Shown: positions 45,283 to 57,485 of the stretch, piece after piece
How positions within the stretch are numbered: the first letter of the stretch is position 1
Layout of the letters: every line of letters begins with the position of its first letter
Assembly (NCBI RefSeq): GCF_015477765.1
Contig: NZ_JADLQQ010000005.1
Location: forward strand, 186,001-250,000
Direction of reading: 5' to 3'
DNA from: Nocardia transvalensis
GTDB taxonomy: Bacteria > Actinomycetota > Actinomycetes > Mycobacteriales > Mycobacteriaceae
DNA: 64,000 bases
Notes under the pieces: generated by a model
The model's input: the letters and a program-made list of their open reading frames with translations, nothing else
Database searches by the model: none
What the model was told of the DNA's origin: nothing
Position numbers and translations under genes: made by a program

Positions 45283-46052
45283 CGTACGACGATACCTTCG
45301 GCGCGCATGGCGTCCTTGACCTGCGGGATGGTCAGGTCGCCGAAGTGGAACACGCTCGCGGCCAGCACCGCGTCCGCACCGGTTTTGACCGCGGGGGCGA
45401 AGTGCTCGACCGTGCCCGCACCGCCGCTGGCGATGATCGGCACCGAGACCGCCTTGCGGACCGCGTCGATCATGGGCAGATCGAAGCCGCCCTTGGTGCC
45501 GTCGGCGTCCATCGAGTTCAGCAGGATCTCCCCGACACCCAGTTCGGCGCCGCGCACGGCCCATTCGATCGCATCGATACCGGTGCTGCGCTTGCCGCCG
45601 TGCGTGGTGACCTCCCAGCCGGACGGGGTCGGCGGATTGCCGTCGGGCACCAGCCGCGCATCGACCGACAGCACGATGCACTGGGAGCCGAACCGCTCCG
45701 ACATCTCCCGCAGGATCTCCGGATTGGCGATGGCGGCGGTGTTGACCGACACCTTGTCCGCACCCGCGCGCAGGAGCCGATCGACGTCCTCGACCGTGCG
45801 CACGCCGCCGCCCACGGTGAGCGGGATGAAGATCTGCTCGGCGGTGCGGGTCACCACGTCGATCATGGTGCCGCGGTCGCCGGTGGAGGCGGTGACGTCG
45901 AGGAAGGTCAGCTCGTCGGCGCCCTGGGCGTCGTAGGCGGCGGCCAGCTCCACCGGATCGCCGGCATCGCGCAGATTGTCGAAATTCACGCCCTTCACGA
46001 CGCGGCCGGCGTCGACATCCAGGCACGGAATCACGCGTACGGCCAGGGTCAT
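45279..46052 (-). CDS. hisF: Imidazole glycerol phosphate synthase cyclase subunit
   Basis: 257 residues, half-barrel duplication. It has [20 protein letters not shown] with the first catalytic aspartate, [36 protein letters not shown], the second aspartate region [20 protein letters not shown] and [12 protein letters not shown]. It uses ammonia from HisH to form IGP and AICAR. Coupled to impA by an ATGA overlap. Confidence 0.97.
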   Translation of the reverse strand: MTLAVRVIPCLDVDAGRVVKGVNFDNLRDAGDPVELAAAYDAQGADELTFLDVTASTGDRGTMIDVVTRTAEQIFIPLTVGGGVRTVEDVDRLLRAGADKVSVNTAAIANPEILREMSERFGSQCIVLSVDARLVPDGNPPTPSGWEVTTHGGKRSTGIDAIEWAVRGAELGVGEILLNSMDADGTKGGFDLPMIDAVRKAVSVPIIASGGAGTVEHFAPAVKTGADAVLAASVFHFGDLTIPQVKDAMRAEGIVVR

Positions 46053-46870
46053 TGCGTCATCTCTCCTGTGTGGCGGTCCACCGCGCTATCGATCATCTCC
46101 AGCAGTTCCTCGTGCACTCCCGGCGCGGCGGCCAGCACCGATTTCGAGGCCAGCGTCCAGGGTTCGCCGTGCAGGTCGGTCACCACTCCCCCGGCGGCCC
46201 GCACCAGCGCCACCCCGGCCGCGTTGTCCCACGGGTGATGACCGAACACGATGGCGCCGCCCAGCACCCCGGAGGCGGTGAACGCCAGGTCGATTCCGGT
46301 GGAGCCGTGCATGCGGACCCGCCCCGACAGCCGGCTCAGCGCGCCGAGCAGGTCGAAGCGGAACCGGCCCGGGATGCGGCCGTGGCTGTCGATGTTGAAG
46401 GCGCCGAAGCCGATCATGACGTCGGACAGCTTGGCGGAGGGCAACGGCGGCAACGGTTTTCCGTCGAGGAACACCGGGCCCCCGGCCGCGGCGGCGTAGC
46501 GGCGGCCCAGCAGCGGCAGCCAGGTCAGGCCGAGGACGGGGGCGCCGTCGTCGACGAGGGCCAGCAGCATTCCCGACAGCGGGTGTGCGGCCGAGTAATT
46601 GAAGGTGCCGTCGATCGGGTCGAGCACCCAGGCCGTGCCGGAGGTGAGCTCGGGACCGCCGAATTCCTCGCCGTGCACCGGGATTCCCGTGCGTTCGCGC
46701 AGGTGCTCCGACAGCGTGCGCTCGAGTTCGAGATCGAGCGCGGTGGCGAAGTCGCCGCGGCCCTTCTGCACCGCGCTGGGCGCGCCGATACCCTCGACGA
46801 AACGCGGTGCGGCGGAGTCCAATATCTCGCCCGCGACGGCGAGCAGCGCGTTCAGATCTCCGGCAGCCAT
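46049..46870 (-). CDS. impA: Inositol-monophosphatase-family phosphatase
   Basis: 273 residues. It has metal site motif 1 [22 protein letters not shown] upstream, and motif 2 [20 protein letters not shown]. In Mycobacteriales a gene of this family stands between hisA and hisF (Rv1604, impA). It may serve as inositol phosphatase or as histidinol-phosphate phosphatase. Otherwise no histidinol-phosphatase gene is visible in this operon, so the second role is attractive but unproved. Confidence 0.9.
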   Translation of the reverse strand: MAAGDLNALLAVAGEILDSAAPRFVEGIGAPSAVQKGRGDFATALDLELERTLSEHLRERTGIPVHGEEFGGPELTSGTAWVLDPIDGTFNYSAAHPLSGMLLALVDDGAPVLGLTWLPLLGRRYAAAAGGPVFLDGKPLPPLPSAKLSDVMIGFGAFNIDSHGRIPGRFRFDLLGALSRLSGRVRMHGSTGIDLAFTASGVLGGAIVFGHHPWDNAAGVALVRAAGGVVTDLHGEPWTLASKSVLAAAPGVHEELLEMIDSAVDRHTGEMTQ

Positions 46871-46874
46871 GACC

Positions 46875-47606
46875 TCAGCGCACCGCGGCCAACGCGTCGG
46901 GCAGCGTGAATCGCCCGGCGTACAGGGCCTTTCCGACGATCGCGCCCTCCACGCCCTCGGGCACCAGACCCGCGATGGCGCGCAGATCGTCGAGGGTGGA
47001 CACGCCGCCGGAGGCGATCACCGGGGCGTCGGTGGCGTTGGTGACCTCGCGCAGCAGCGCCAGATTCGGGCCGGTGAGGGTGCCGTCCTTGGTGACGTCG
47101 GTGACGACGTAGCGCGAGCAGCCGTCGCGCTCGAGGCGCTCGAGCACCTCCCACAGGTCGCCGCCGTCGCTGACCCAGCCGCGGCCGCGCAGCCGGTAGT
47201 CGCCGTCGATGAGGCGCACATCCAGGCCGACGGCGATCTTGTCCCCGTACTCGGCAATCGCGCGGGCGCACCACTGCGGATCCTCGAGGGCCGCGGTGCC
47301 GAGGTTGACCCGGGCGCAGCCGGTGGCCAGCGCCGCCTTCAGCGACTCGTCGTCGCGGATGCCGCCGGACAGTTCGACCTTCACGTCCAGTTCGCCGACC
47401 ACCTCGGCCAGCAGGTCGCGGTTGGAGCCGCGGCCGAAGGCGGCGTCCAGATCGACCAGATGCACCCATTCGGCGCCGGCCTCCTGCCAGGCGAGCGCGG
47501 CGTCGCGCGGCGCGCCGTAGCTGGTTTCGCTGCCGGCCTCCCCCTGGACCAGGCGGACGGCCTCACCATTGGCGACATCGACGGCGGGTAGCAGAACAAG
47601 ACTCAC
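46875..47606 (-). CDS. priA: Bifunctional phosphoribosyl isomerase A (HisA/TrpF activity)
   Basis: 243 residues, TIM barrel. It has [19 protein letters not shown] with the first catalytic aspartate, [39 protein letters not shown] with the second, and [15 protein letters not shown]. Actinobacterial PriA isomerises both ProFAR (histidine) and PRA (tryptophan); the absence of trpF among the trp genes here agrees with that. GTG start; four bases before impA. Confidence 0.95.
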   Translation of the reverse strand: MSLVLLPAVDVANGEAVRLVQGEAGSETSYGAPRDAALAWQEAGAEWVHLVDLDAAFGRGSNRDLLAEVVGELDVKVELSGGIRDDESLKAALATGCARVNLGTAALEDPQWCARAIAEYGDKIAVGLDVRLIDGDYRLRGRGWVSDGGDLWEVLERLERDGCSRYVVTDVTKDGTLTGPNLALLREVTNATDAPVIASGGVSTLDDLRAIAGLVPEGVEGAIVGKALYAGRFTLPDALAAVR

Positions 47607-47831
47607 GTTGGCAGCCTACTGGTTATCGGTCCTGCCCTTTTCGGCGGGATGTCGCAAATGGGACGGCCGTCACCCGGGTGGTGAGCACCACGGGCGGGTT
47701 TGGGCGGCGGGTGCGTGGGCAACTGTTGACAGAGGACGTGTCACGGCGTGCGCGACGGCTCGGCATCGCGCGCCGGCCGGGGCGGGGACACGGACCTTCC
47801 GCACATATCGTCGACCTACGAGGGGTGAACC

Positions 47832-48314
47832 ATGTCTCGGACCAGGCTGCGGCAGTTCGCATTCGCGTTGCCCACCGCGGCTGTCGGACTGGCCGCCCTG
47901 GCGTCCGCTCCGGCGGCCGCCGCACCGACCGACCCACTGACCCAGGCGGCCTGCGATTTCGGCTGGCAGCTCACGACCTACGACTTCACCAACTACGAGG
48001 ACTACGACCGCCGCGTGCTCGACCGGTCCACCGGCCAATTCCACGACCAGTTCGCGAACTCCAGCGCCGACCGCCGCGCCCACGCCGAGACGGCGCACAC
48101 CCATTCGGAAGCGGTCGCCGTCGAGTGCCGCACCGACACCGCCGACCCCGACCACGCCCAAATGGTGGTCTCGATAGACCAGTCCACCCGCAGCGACGCC
48201 ACCCTCGGCTTCCCCCACCAAACCCGCACCATCCTGCGCGTCTCCCTCGATAACGTCGACGGCCGCTGGCTGGCCAGCCGAGTAGACCCCGTCCCACCCC
48301 CACCGCCCCGCTGA
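47832..48314 (+). CDS. Secreted protein, Mce-associated-like
   Basis: 160 residues. A signal peptide (basic start, hydrophobic core FALPTAAVGLAALASA) is followed by the cleavage-like AAAAPTD. The mature part has the pattern YDFTNYEDYDRRVLDRSTGQFHDQF seen in Mce-associated exported proteins, and ends in a polyproline tail. Two cysteines (QAACDF and AVECRT) could form a disulfide. It is inserted on the opposite strand between hisH and priA, splitting the histidine operon. Confidence 0.72.
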   Translation: MSRTRLRQFAFALPTAAVGLAALASAPAAAAPTDPLTQAACDFGWQLTTYDFTNYEDYDRRVLDRSTGQFHDQFANSSADRRAHAETAHTHSEAVAVECRTDTADPDHAQMVVSIDQSTRSDATLGFPHQTRTILRVSLDNVDGRWLASRVDPVPPPPPR

Positions 48315-48323
48315 CCGGGCCGT

Positions 48324-48952
48324 CTACAGCGAATTCACCCAGTTGCGCAGGAGCTGGGCGCCTGCGTCGCCGGACTTCTCCGGGTGGAACTGGGTGGCGC
48401 TCAAGGGGCCGTTCTCGACGGCGGCGAGAAATTGGGTGCCGTGCTCGGCCCAGGTGAGTTTGGCCGGGGCGATGGTGCCGTCGGAGGTCCACTCCCATTT
48501 CTGGGCGGCGTAGGAATGCACGAAATAGAAGCGGGTGTCGGGGTCCATGCCGGCGAACAGGATGCTGTCGGCGGGGGCCTGCACGGTGTTCCAGCCCATG
48601 TGCGGCAGGACCGGGGCGTGCAACCGTTCCACGGTGCCGGGCCATTCGGCGCAACCGTCGGTCTCCACACCGAATTCGACGCCGCGTTCGAACAGGATCT
48701 GCATGCCGACGCAGATGCCGAGCACCGGTCGGCCACCGGCGAGCCGCTTGCCGATGATGCGCTCCCCGCGGACCGACCGCAGCCCGGTCATGCATGCGGC
48801 GAAGGCGCCGACGCCGGGCACCACCAAACCGTCGGCGGTCAAGGCGATCTCGGGATCGGCGGTCACCGTGACATCGGCGCCGGCGCGGATCAGCGCGCGG
48901 TGGGCCGAGTGCAGGTTGCCGGAGCCGTAATCCAGCAGCGCAACCGTTTTCG

Positions 48953-48956
<4 letters not shown>
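48324..48956 (-). CDS. hisH: Imidazole glycerol phosphate synthase glutaminase subunit
   Basis: 210 residues, class I glutamine amidotransferase. The nucleophile is in [14 protein letters not shown], the oxyanion region is GVGAFAACM, and the catalytic His-Glu pair is [10 protein letters not shown] near the end. It supplies ammonia to HisF. The GTG start overlaps the hisB stop. Confidence 0.96.
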
Positions 48957-52752
<3,796 letters not shown>

Positions 52753-52759
52753 TCAGTAT

Positions 52760-52826
52760 CCTCCCTCCCAGGGTGTCCGGCGCGTCCTCTCATTGCGGCC
52801 TCGAGCCGCACGACAACCATGGGAGG
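52760..52826 (+). promoter_or_regulatory. Structured leader that can sequester the yjdF ribosome-binding site
   Basis: CCTCCCAGGG (52764-52773) is complementary, with one mismatch, to CCATGGGAGG (52817-52826), which contains the Shine-Dalgarno sequence of the next gene. Between them TGCGGC-CTCGA-GCCGCA forms a smaller hairpin. The transcript probably begins after TAGCAT (52686-52691), giving a leader of about 130 bases. In Bacillus yjdF genes are controlled by an RNA motif sensing azaaromatics; whether this is related cannot be told by eye. Confidence 0.45.
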
Positions 52827-52830
52827 AACG

Positions 52831-53253
52831 ATGCCGAGCACGTTCAGCGTGTTCTACGACGGCCAATTCTGGGTCGGGGTCCTCGAGATCACCGACGGCC
52901 GCGGCGTGCGCGCGGCCCGTCACGTCTTCGGGGCCGAGCCGAGCAATGCCGAGCTGGAAGAATTCGCGGTGAAGGAGTACGGGCGCCTGCTGGATCGCGC
53001 GCTGACCGCACCACCTGTCCCGGTCGAATCGCGGTCGAAGGCGACGGTGAATCCGAAGCGCCTGGCCCGCTTGGCCGCCCGCGAACAGGCCGCCAGACCG
53101 ATCAGCTCCGCCGCCCAGGACGCGCTCCGCTTAGCCCACGAACAAGCGGGCCACGAGAACCGCGCCGCCGCGAAACGCCGCCGCGCCATCGAATCCGACC
53201 AGCGCCGCGACGCGGTCGCCCGCAAACGAAAAGCCAAGCGGCGCGGGCACTGA
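52831..53253 (+). CDS. YjdF-family protein (DUF2992)
   Basis: 140 residues. The N-terminal domain STFSVFYDGQFWVGVLEITDGRGVRAARHVFGAEPSNAELEEF is the YjdF signature, followed by EYGRLLDRALTA. The C-terminal half is highly basic and alanine-rich (KRRRAIESDQRRDAVARKRKAKRRG), as in other family members. Biochemical function is unknown. GGGAGG precedes the ATG. Expression may depend on the leader structure just upstream. Confidence 0.85.
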   Translation: MPSTFSVFYDGQFWVGVLEITDGRGVRAARHVFGAEPSNAELEEFAVKEYGRLLDRALTAPPVPVESRSKATVNPKRLARLAAREQAARPISSAAQDALRLAHEQAGHENRAAAKRRRAIESDQRRDAVARKRKAKRRGH

Positions 53254-53294
53254 TCCCGGCCAATCCCTATTCCCGGCTCCGCGGCGATTCCCAT

Positions 53295-53330
53295 CCCTGT
53301 CGCCACGGCCCCAAGGCCGTGGCGACAGGG
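53295..53330. terminator. Perfect bidirectional terminator
   Basis: CCCTGTCGCCACGGCC and GGCCGTGGCGACAGGG form a perfect 16-bp stem around CCAA between two convergent genes, three bases from the stop of the minus-strand gene. Confidence 0.85.
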
Positions 53331-53333
53331 TCC

Positions 53334-53804
53334 CTACCTCTCGATGCGGTGGTAGAGCAGGTCGAAGTCGAGGTCCCAGCTGGCGCCGTCGGTGGACTTC
53401 TCCCAGGTGCCGCGGATGGTGTTGCCGTCCAGGGTGGCGCTGAAGCGCTGGAAGAAGCCGGGGGCGTCGCGCTCGATGCGCCACGACGTGCCGTCGACTC
53501 TCATGCGGTAGACCCGGCTGACGTCGCGGCTGTCGTGGTAGAGGACGGCGATGTCCTCGGTGGTCTCGTCGCCACCGATGATCCACGTGCCCCGTGGGGC
53601 AGGTTCGGGAGCGTGGTCACTGATTTTCAGAAAGGCACCGTCGAGCCATTCGATAACCGAACGTCCCTCGGCGCCGGGAAATTGCGGACTTTCCACTCGC
53701 CACTCCCCCACCATCCCGTCGAGCCCCGCCAATGCTTTGTGCGTCACCGTCTTCCACCTCCGAAACGCCCCGGATCCCTTCTCGAATCGCGGTAGTTCCA
53801 TCAT
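53334..53804 (-). CDS. Conserved hypothetical protein with lipocalin-like (DUF1579-type) beta-barrel pattern
   Basis: 156 residues. The sequence alternates short beta strands: LDGMVGEWRVESPQFPGAEGRSVIEWLDGAFLKISDH, WIIGGDETTEDIAVLYHDSRDVSRVYRMRVDG, FQRFSATLDGNTIRGTWEKSTDG. This is the look of proteins that estimate 'residual' binding in a small barrel (DUF1579 or nitrobindin-like). No catalytic residues are recognised. Two adjacent ATG codons (53804 and 53801) are possible starts. Confidence 0.65.
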   Translation of the reverse strand: MMELPRFEKGSGAFRRWKTVTHKALAGLDGMVGEWRVESPQFPGAEGRSVIEWLDGAFLKISDHAPEPAPRGTWIIGGDETTEDIAVLYHDSRDVSRVYRMRVDGTSWRIERDAPGFFQRFSATLDGNTIRGTWEKSTDGASWDLDFDLLYHRIER

Positions 53805-53879
53805 TCGCCCCCGGCGCACGCTCGGCGGCGGTTTCGGTGGTCGTCCTACGACGGGATCTTTCCTCGCTCCGGCGGGAGG

Positions 53880-54491
53880 TTACGCCGCACGAGCCATCCG
53901 CCGACGCAGCGTGTCGACACCATCGCCCGCGAGCTCATCGAGGACGGCCGGACGGCCGACCATCGCCAACGCCAATGCCTCACCGGCACCACGGACTTCA
54001 GGCCCGGAACCCGACGACCAATCGATATCGGTGGCAACGAATCGCAGGCCGCGAGTGAAGCGCCCGGGACGCGCGAACGGATCAGGATGCTCCAGGACCG
54101 CCCGCAGCCGTTCCGCGGGAATCTCCCGCGGACGCCCCAGCGGCCGACGAATGTCCTGCTGATGAGCAAACATATCGGCCAGCCCCAAACCAGGCGCCAG
54201 CCTGGTGATGTGCTCACCCGAGTTCTCCAACTTCGCCACCAACTGCTCGGTCGACAGCACCTTCGACTTGTCGGCCAGCACATCGTTGGTCCGATCCGCA
54301 GACAACCCACACCGCAAAAACACCACGGCATAGGTAGGCGCCGGAATAGCGTCATAGAGCAAATGCCCCACCACATCCCGCACCCGCCACCCCACACACA
54401 GCGACGGCGTCACCCATTCGTCATCCGACAGGGTACGTAGCAGCGAAACAAGCTCCGCCCGCTCACCTTTGAGCAACTCCCGCGCGTTCAC
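53880..54491 (-). CDS. DinB-like mycothiol-dependent maleylpyruvate-isomerase-family protein
   Basis: 203 residues. The N-terminal helical metal-binding domain reads LLKGERAELVSLLRTLSDDEWVTPSLCVGWRVRDVVGHLLYD, with a metal-ligand histidine in VVGHL and the others in ADMFAHQQDIRRPLGR. This is the MDMPI_N/TIGR03083 family, whose members use mycothiol or act as metal-dependent transferases. GTG start. The substrate is unknown. Confidence 0.82.
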   Translation of the reverse strand: MNARELLKGERAELVSLLRTLSDDEWVTPSLCVGWRVRDVVGHLLYDAIPAPTYAVVFLRCGLSADRTNDVLADKSKVLSTEQLVAKLENSGEHITRLAPGLGLADMFAHQQDIRRPLGRPREIPAERLRAVLEHPDPFARPGRFTRGLRFVATDIDWSSGSGPEVRGAGEALALAMVGRPAVLDELAGDGVDTLRRRMARAA

Positions 54492-54566
54492 CCCGAAAGC
54501 CTAACCCTGCCAACACCTGTCGCAATAGCCCATTTGTCAACGGGAATCGGTCCGGGGGACCACGTC

Positions 54567-54633
54567 ATGCGCCGCGTCCCCGGCCTGCGCCACGAGGAAT
54601 TGGCCCTGCTGAGCGTGGCGAGACTCGATTGCA
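54567..54633 (+). pseudogene. Remnant of an MmyB-type XRE regulator
   Basis: A short stretch translates as MRRVPGLRHEELALLSVARL, nearly the hallmark RRTPGLRREELALLAGVS of MmyB-family helix-turn-helix regulators. Neither the preceding nor the following sequence continues the domain. It appears to be a leftover fragment just before cutA. Confidence 0.4.
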
Positions 54634-54689
54634 CACTCCCTTGCGATGGAACCCACTCTTCAGAGCCTTCGGACCTTAGGGTGGCAGTC

Positions 54690-55016
54690 ATGACGGCAGC
54701 ACGTGTGTGGTCGGTAACCTCGACAACACCCACTGAGGACGAGGCGCGAGCCATCGCGAAGACGGTGGTGGGCGAACGACTCGCGGCTGGTGCGGAGATT
54801 ACGGGTCCCTCGACATCGGTGTTTTGGTACCTGGGCGAGTTGGGAGAAGGCCAGGAGCGGCGGGTCATGCTGCGAACTTCCACGGCCGCCCGCGACAGGT
54901 TGGCTGCCCGTGTCGCCGAGTTGCATCCATGGGACAGTCCCGAGGTAACCGCCACCACAGTCGTATGGTGCATTGACAGCTACGCCGACTGGATCGAACG
55001 CACTACAGCTGGATAG
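54690..55016 (+). CDS. cutA: CutA-family divalent-ion tolerance protein
   Basis: 108 residues of the trimeric ferredoxin-like CutA1 fold: VWSVTSTTPTEDEARAIAKTVVGERLAAGAEI, SVFWYLGELGEGQERRVMLRTS (the conserved Y-W-x-G-E strand in altered form) and RVAELHPWDSPEVTATTVVW. Its real function is unsettled despite the name. The ATG of MTAARVWSVTS is chosen; a GTG three codons earlier would also work. The end overlaps the broken regulator on the other strand by 14 bases. Confidence 0.82.
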   Translation: MTAARVWSVTSTTPTEDEARAIAKTVVGERLAAGAEITGPSTSVFWYLGELGEGQERRVMLRTSTAARDRLAARVAELHPWDSPEVTATTVVWCIDSYADWIERTTAG

Positions 55017-56303
55017 GGGTAGGGAGCCAGACAGATGCGGTACGTCGAGCGAGTGCGGCACCGCCTGCTGCTCCAGTCGCGGCACACCGTAACGCGACTT
55101 CACGCGCCCGAGCCAGTGGGCGTACTGACGCGACGCGCCCGGCCACGGTGAACGCCTTCTCTGTGGTCGATATAGCCGCGACGAGGTTGCCTGCGTCGAG
55201 GTGTGCGTCGGCCAACCAGGTCAGATAAAGCGCCTTGTCCCGCGCCCACTGGTCGAGGTAGGTCGCCAGCGCTCGTTCTAAAGGCGCAGTGGCCTTTTCA
55301 GGCTCGTGGAGCACAGACCAAACGCGACCGGTCATGATGTCGAGTTCGCGATGGTCGACCCATGCGGACCAGTGCGGGGCTTCCGAGACGGTGCCTTCCA
55401 GTGAATCGCGCGCGGCATCGAGTGCGTGGGCTGCTCCGTCGCGGTCGCCGGCCAAGTGACCATGCTCGCCGCGACTCGAATAGGGCTCGAGCTTTGGGTG
55501 CTGCGCCGAGCCCAATTGCGGCACAGGCGGAATCAGCGGCGATCACAGATTCGGCAGTGCCGCTGGCGTAAGCGATATGGACAAGAGCGTTGGTAGCCAG
55601 TTCTCGGCTGAAGGCTTCCCCGGCGGCACGACGGCTGTACTCGAACAGCTGCAACGCCGTGTCCTTGAATCCAGCATCGAATGCGGCCCACCCGGTCTGC
55701 TGAGCTTGCTCGGCGGCGAGCTCAGTCAGACTTGTGCGCACTTGCAAGGTACTACTGGATTGGCTCAATATCCGCTCAGTCCGGCTCAACTCGGCGTAGT
55801 ACAGGCGGAACGTGTCCGCACCGCCGAGGTAGCTGTCCAGATCCTCCAGCCTGGTGAATTGTTCGCGCATCTCGTCCACGTCGGTGGCGCCGATGCGGCG
55901 GGGTGGCTCATCGGTGAGTAGGGGCGCAGCCAGACCGGCTAACGCAAGGAAGGCGCGACGTTTCGTAGCTTCCTCCCGTTCGGCATCACGCTGAGTTCGT
56001 TTCGGCCACAGCCCGAGGGCTGCTTCCGTCTCTACGTCCAAACAGTGCCATGAGAGCTTGACGCGTTGCACGTCGAGGCCAGCTGATCTCGCCGCATTCG
56101 ATGCGACTGATGGCCTGCGCGTCCACCGGCGGCCGATGGCCCGTTATTCGCTCGATCTCGACGCACACCCGTTCAGCCAGCTCGGCCTGGGTCCAGCCAT
56201 GAGCCAGTCGCAGTGACCTGAAGTGGTCGTTCGTCGGTCGCTCCCGCGTCGGTCGGTAGCTGCTGTTTGCGGATAGTTTTGCGCTGATCCCCAGCTCGCA
56301 CAA
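55003..56303 (-). pseudogene. Frameshifted XRE/TPR transcriptional regulator
   Basis: Three reading frames together make one roughly 420-residue protein. The first has the helix-turn-helix (SLRLAHGWTQAELAERVCVE and DAQAISRIECGEISWPRRATRQALMALFG). The second takes over near 56045 (DVETEAALGLWPKRTQRDAE and on to LFESRRAWSL). The third takes over near 55460 (LAGDRDGAAHALDAARDSLE to WLPTPIQL). A TPR-like sensor region follows the HTH. Two frame changes mean it is inactive, unless both are sequencing errors. The start is unclear. Confidence 0.75.
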
Positions 56304-56400
56304 CCGGAACGCTCATTTCAGGCCCCGTTGCCGAAACAACAACCACCGCGCCGCACAACTCGACGGCGAGGCCTTCCAATATGCAGACCAAGGGGGACAG

Positions 56401-56637
56401 ATGAGTATCGAAGTAGCCGCGGAGACAGCGGTGCTGGCCGTGCTCGCGCCCGGTGGGATGCTGACCGCAAGTCGGATCACCGCACAGGCGCCGCTGACCA
56501 ATTGGAGCGCTCGACGGGCGATCGGGCAACTCGAATCACATGGGTTGATCATGCGTGCGCCCTACCAGTCCCGCTGGTCGATCACACCCCGCAGCCGAGC
56601 GGCGTGGGCCACCATGGGCAGGTGGTACGGAGGATGA
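56401..56637 (+). CDS. Small winged-helix-like protein
   Basis: 78 residues: ETAVLAVLAPGGMLTASRITAQAPLTNWSARRAIGQLESHGLIMRAPYQSRWSIT reads as a compact winged helix, with recognition helix around NWSARRAIGQL. It may be a DNA-binding repressor or a partner of the adjacent regulator. It is divergent from the broken XRE/TPR gene, starts at ATG after AGGGGGACAG, and is coupled to the next gene by ATGA. Confidence 0.65.
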   Translation: MSIEVAAETAVLAVLAPGGMLTASRITAQAPLTNWSARRAIGQLESHGLIMRAPYQSRWSITPRSRAAWATMGRWYGG

Positions 56638-56798
56638 GCGACCTTGCGAACTTCGTGCTGCTACTGCTCGCAACCCTCGCGGGATGTGCGCTCGTGTATG
56701 CGGTGATCGTGTGCTGGCCGAGCCGGGCTCCGAAAGGCAAGTCCGTGAAAGCGATCCGGCGACGTATCGAAAATGGGGATGAACCGAAGGCACGGTAG
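56634..56798 (+). CDS. Small single-pass membrane protein (54 residues)
   Basis: One membrane helix (FVLLLLATLAGCALVYAVIV, about residues 7-26), then a basic cytoplasmic tail (KGKSVKAIRRRIENGDEPKA). No family is known to me. The ATG overlaps the stop of the winged-helix gene, with GGAGG four to five bases upstream inside it, so the two are produced together. Confidence 0.6.
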   Translation: MSDLANFVLLLLATLAGCALVYAVIVCWPSRAPKGKSVKAIRRRIENGDEPKAR

Positions 56799-56883
56799 GC
56801 CGATAGACAGTCGTGTGAATCCTGGTTAAGCAACTGTCCGTGGAACAAGACTGGAACAGACGCAACGGCCTGATCCGAGTTCA

Positions 56884-57186
56884 TCAGCCAATGTCGTTGC
56901 CTGGGTTGTTCGCCGCCACGCATGCCGCCGATGCGACCTCTGGGGGGCGAGACGCCGGCGGAGACTGCAAGGCGTTTATACAACCGGGAATATCGCCCTG
57001 TTCACCAAGCTTGCACGCCTCGTGCTCAGCCATGGTGATACCTTCACCATTGTTGACCAGGTCGTTTTGGCAGCCTACAGCCGTCGCGTCCGCGGGACCA
57101 CCAGCAATAGAAGACAGCGTTCCCAGGGCGACGATCGCCACACCTGTGAAGGCCGCACGCCGCAGCAGTAGAACAGTTCCAATCAT
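56884..57186 (-). CDS. Small secreted protein with four cysteines
   Basis: 100 residues. A Sec signal peptide (RRAAFTGVAIVALGTLSSIA) probably ends near GPADATA. The mature 65 residues hold four cysteines (VGCQND, EACKLG, PGCINAL, AACVAA) that could form two disulfides. The pattern resembles small exported proteins of Mycobacteriales with no assigned role. The ATG of MIGTVLLLRR has GGGAGGGG six bases upstream. The 299 bases between this gene and the kinase stop hold no supported gene. Confidence 0.7.
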   Translation of the reverse strand: MIGTVLLLRRAAFTGVAIVALGTLSSIAGGPADATAVGCQNDLVNNGEGITMAEHEACKLGEQGDIPGCINALQSPPASRPPEVASAACVAANNPGNDIG

Positions 57187-57485
57187 CGAAATCCCCTCCC
57201 TGAGAATGCATTTGGATGACATGCACTAGCTGATGATCTTAGATAGTAAACGTAACCCCTGTCAACGCAACGCATCAAGCGCCAGACCCGGCGCGTCGCC
57301 ATCATCCGCGAATACTTTTGGCGCCCTTGCACTTTCACAATCCAACAATGACGGTGGCCAGTCGATCAGCAGGCCGTGGACGGCGACAGCCGGGCGGTCA
57401 CCGCATCATTCCTTCAGCATCAGATGACGTGCTCACAAAGCAATTCACGCAATTGGCATGCTGCTGCCATATCGGCGCACCAGGG

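Noticed and set aside
54534..54689. N-terminal extension of CutA
   Set aside because: CutA proteins are about 105 residues long and begin at the later ATG; the upstream part resembles a fragment of a helix-turn-helix regulator instead.
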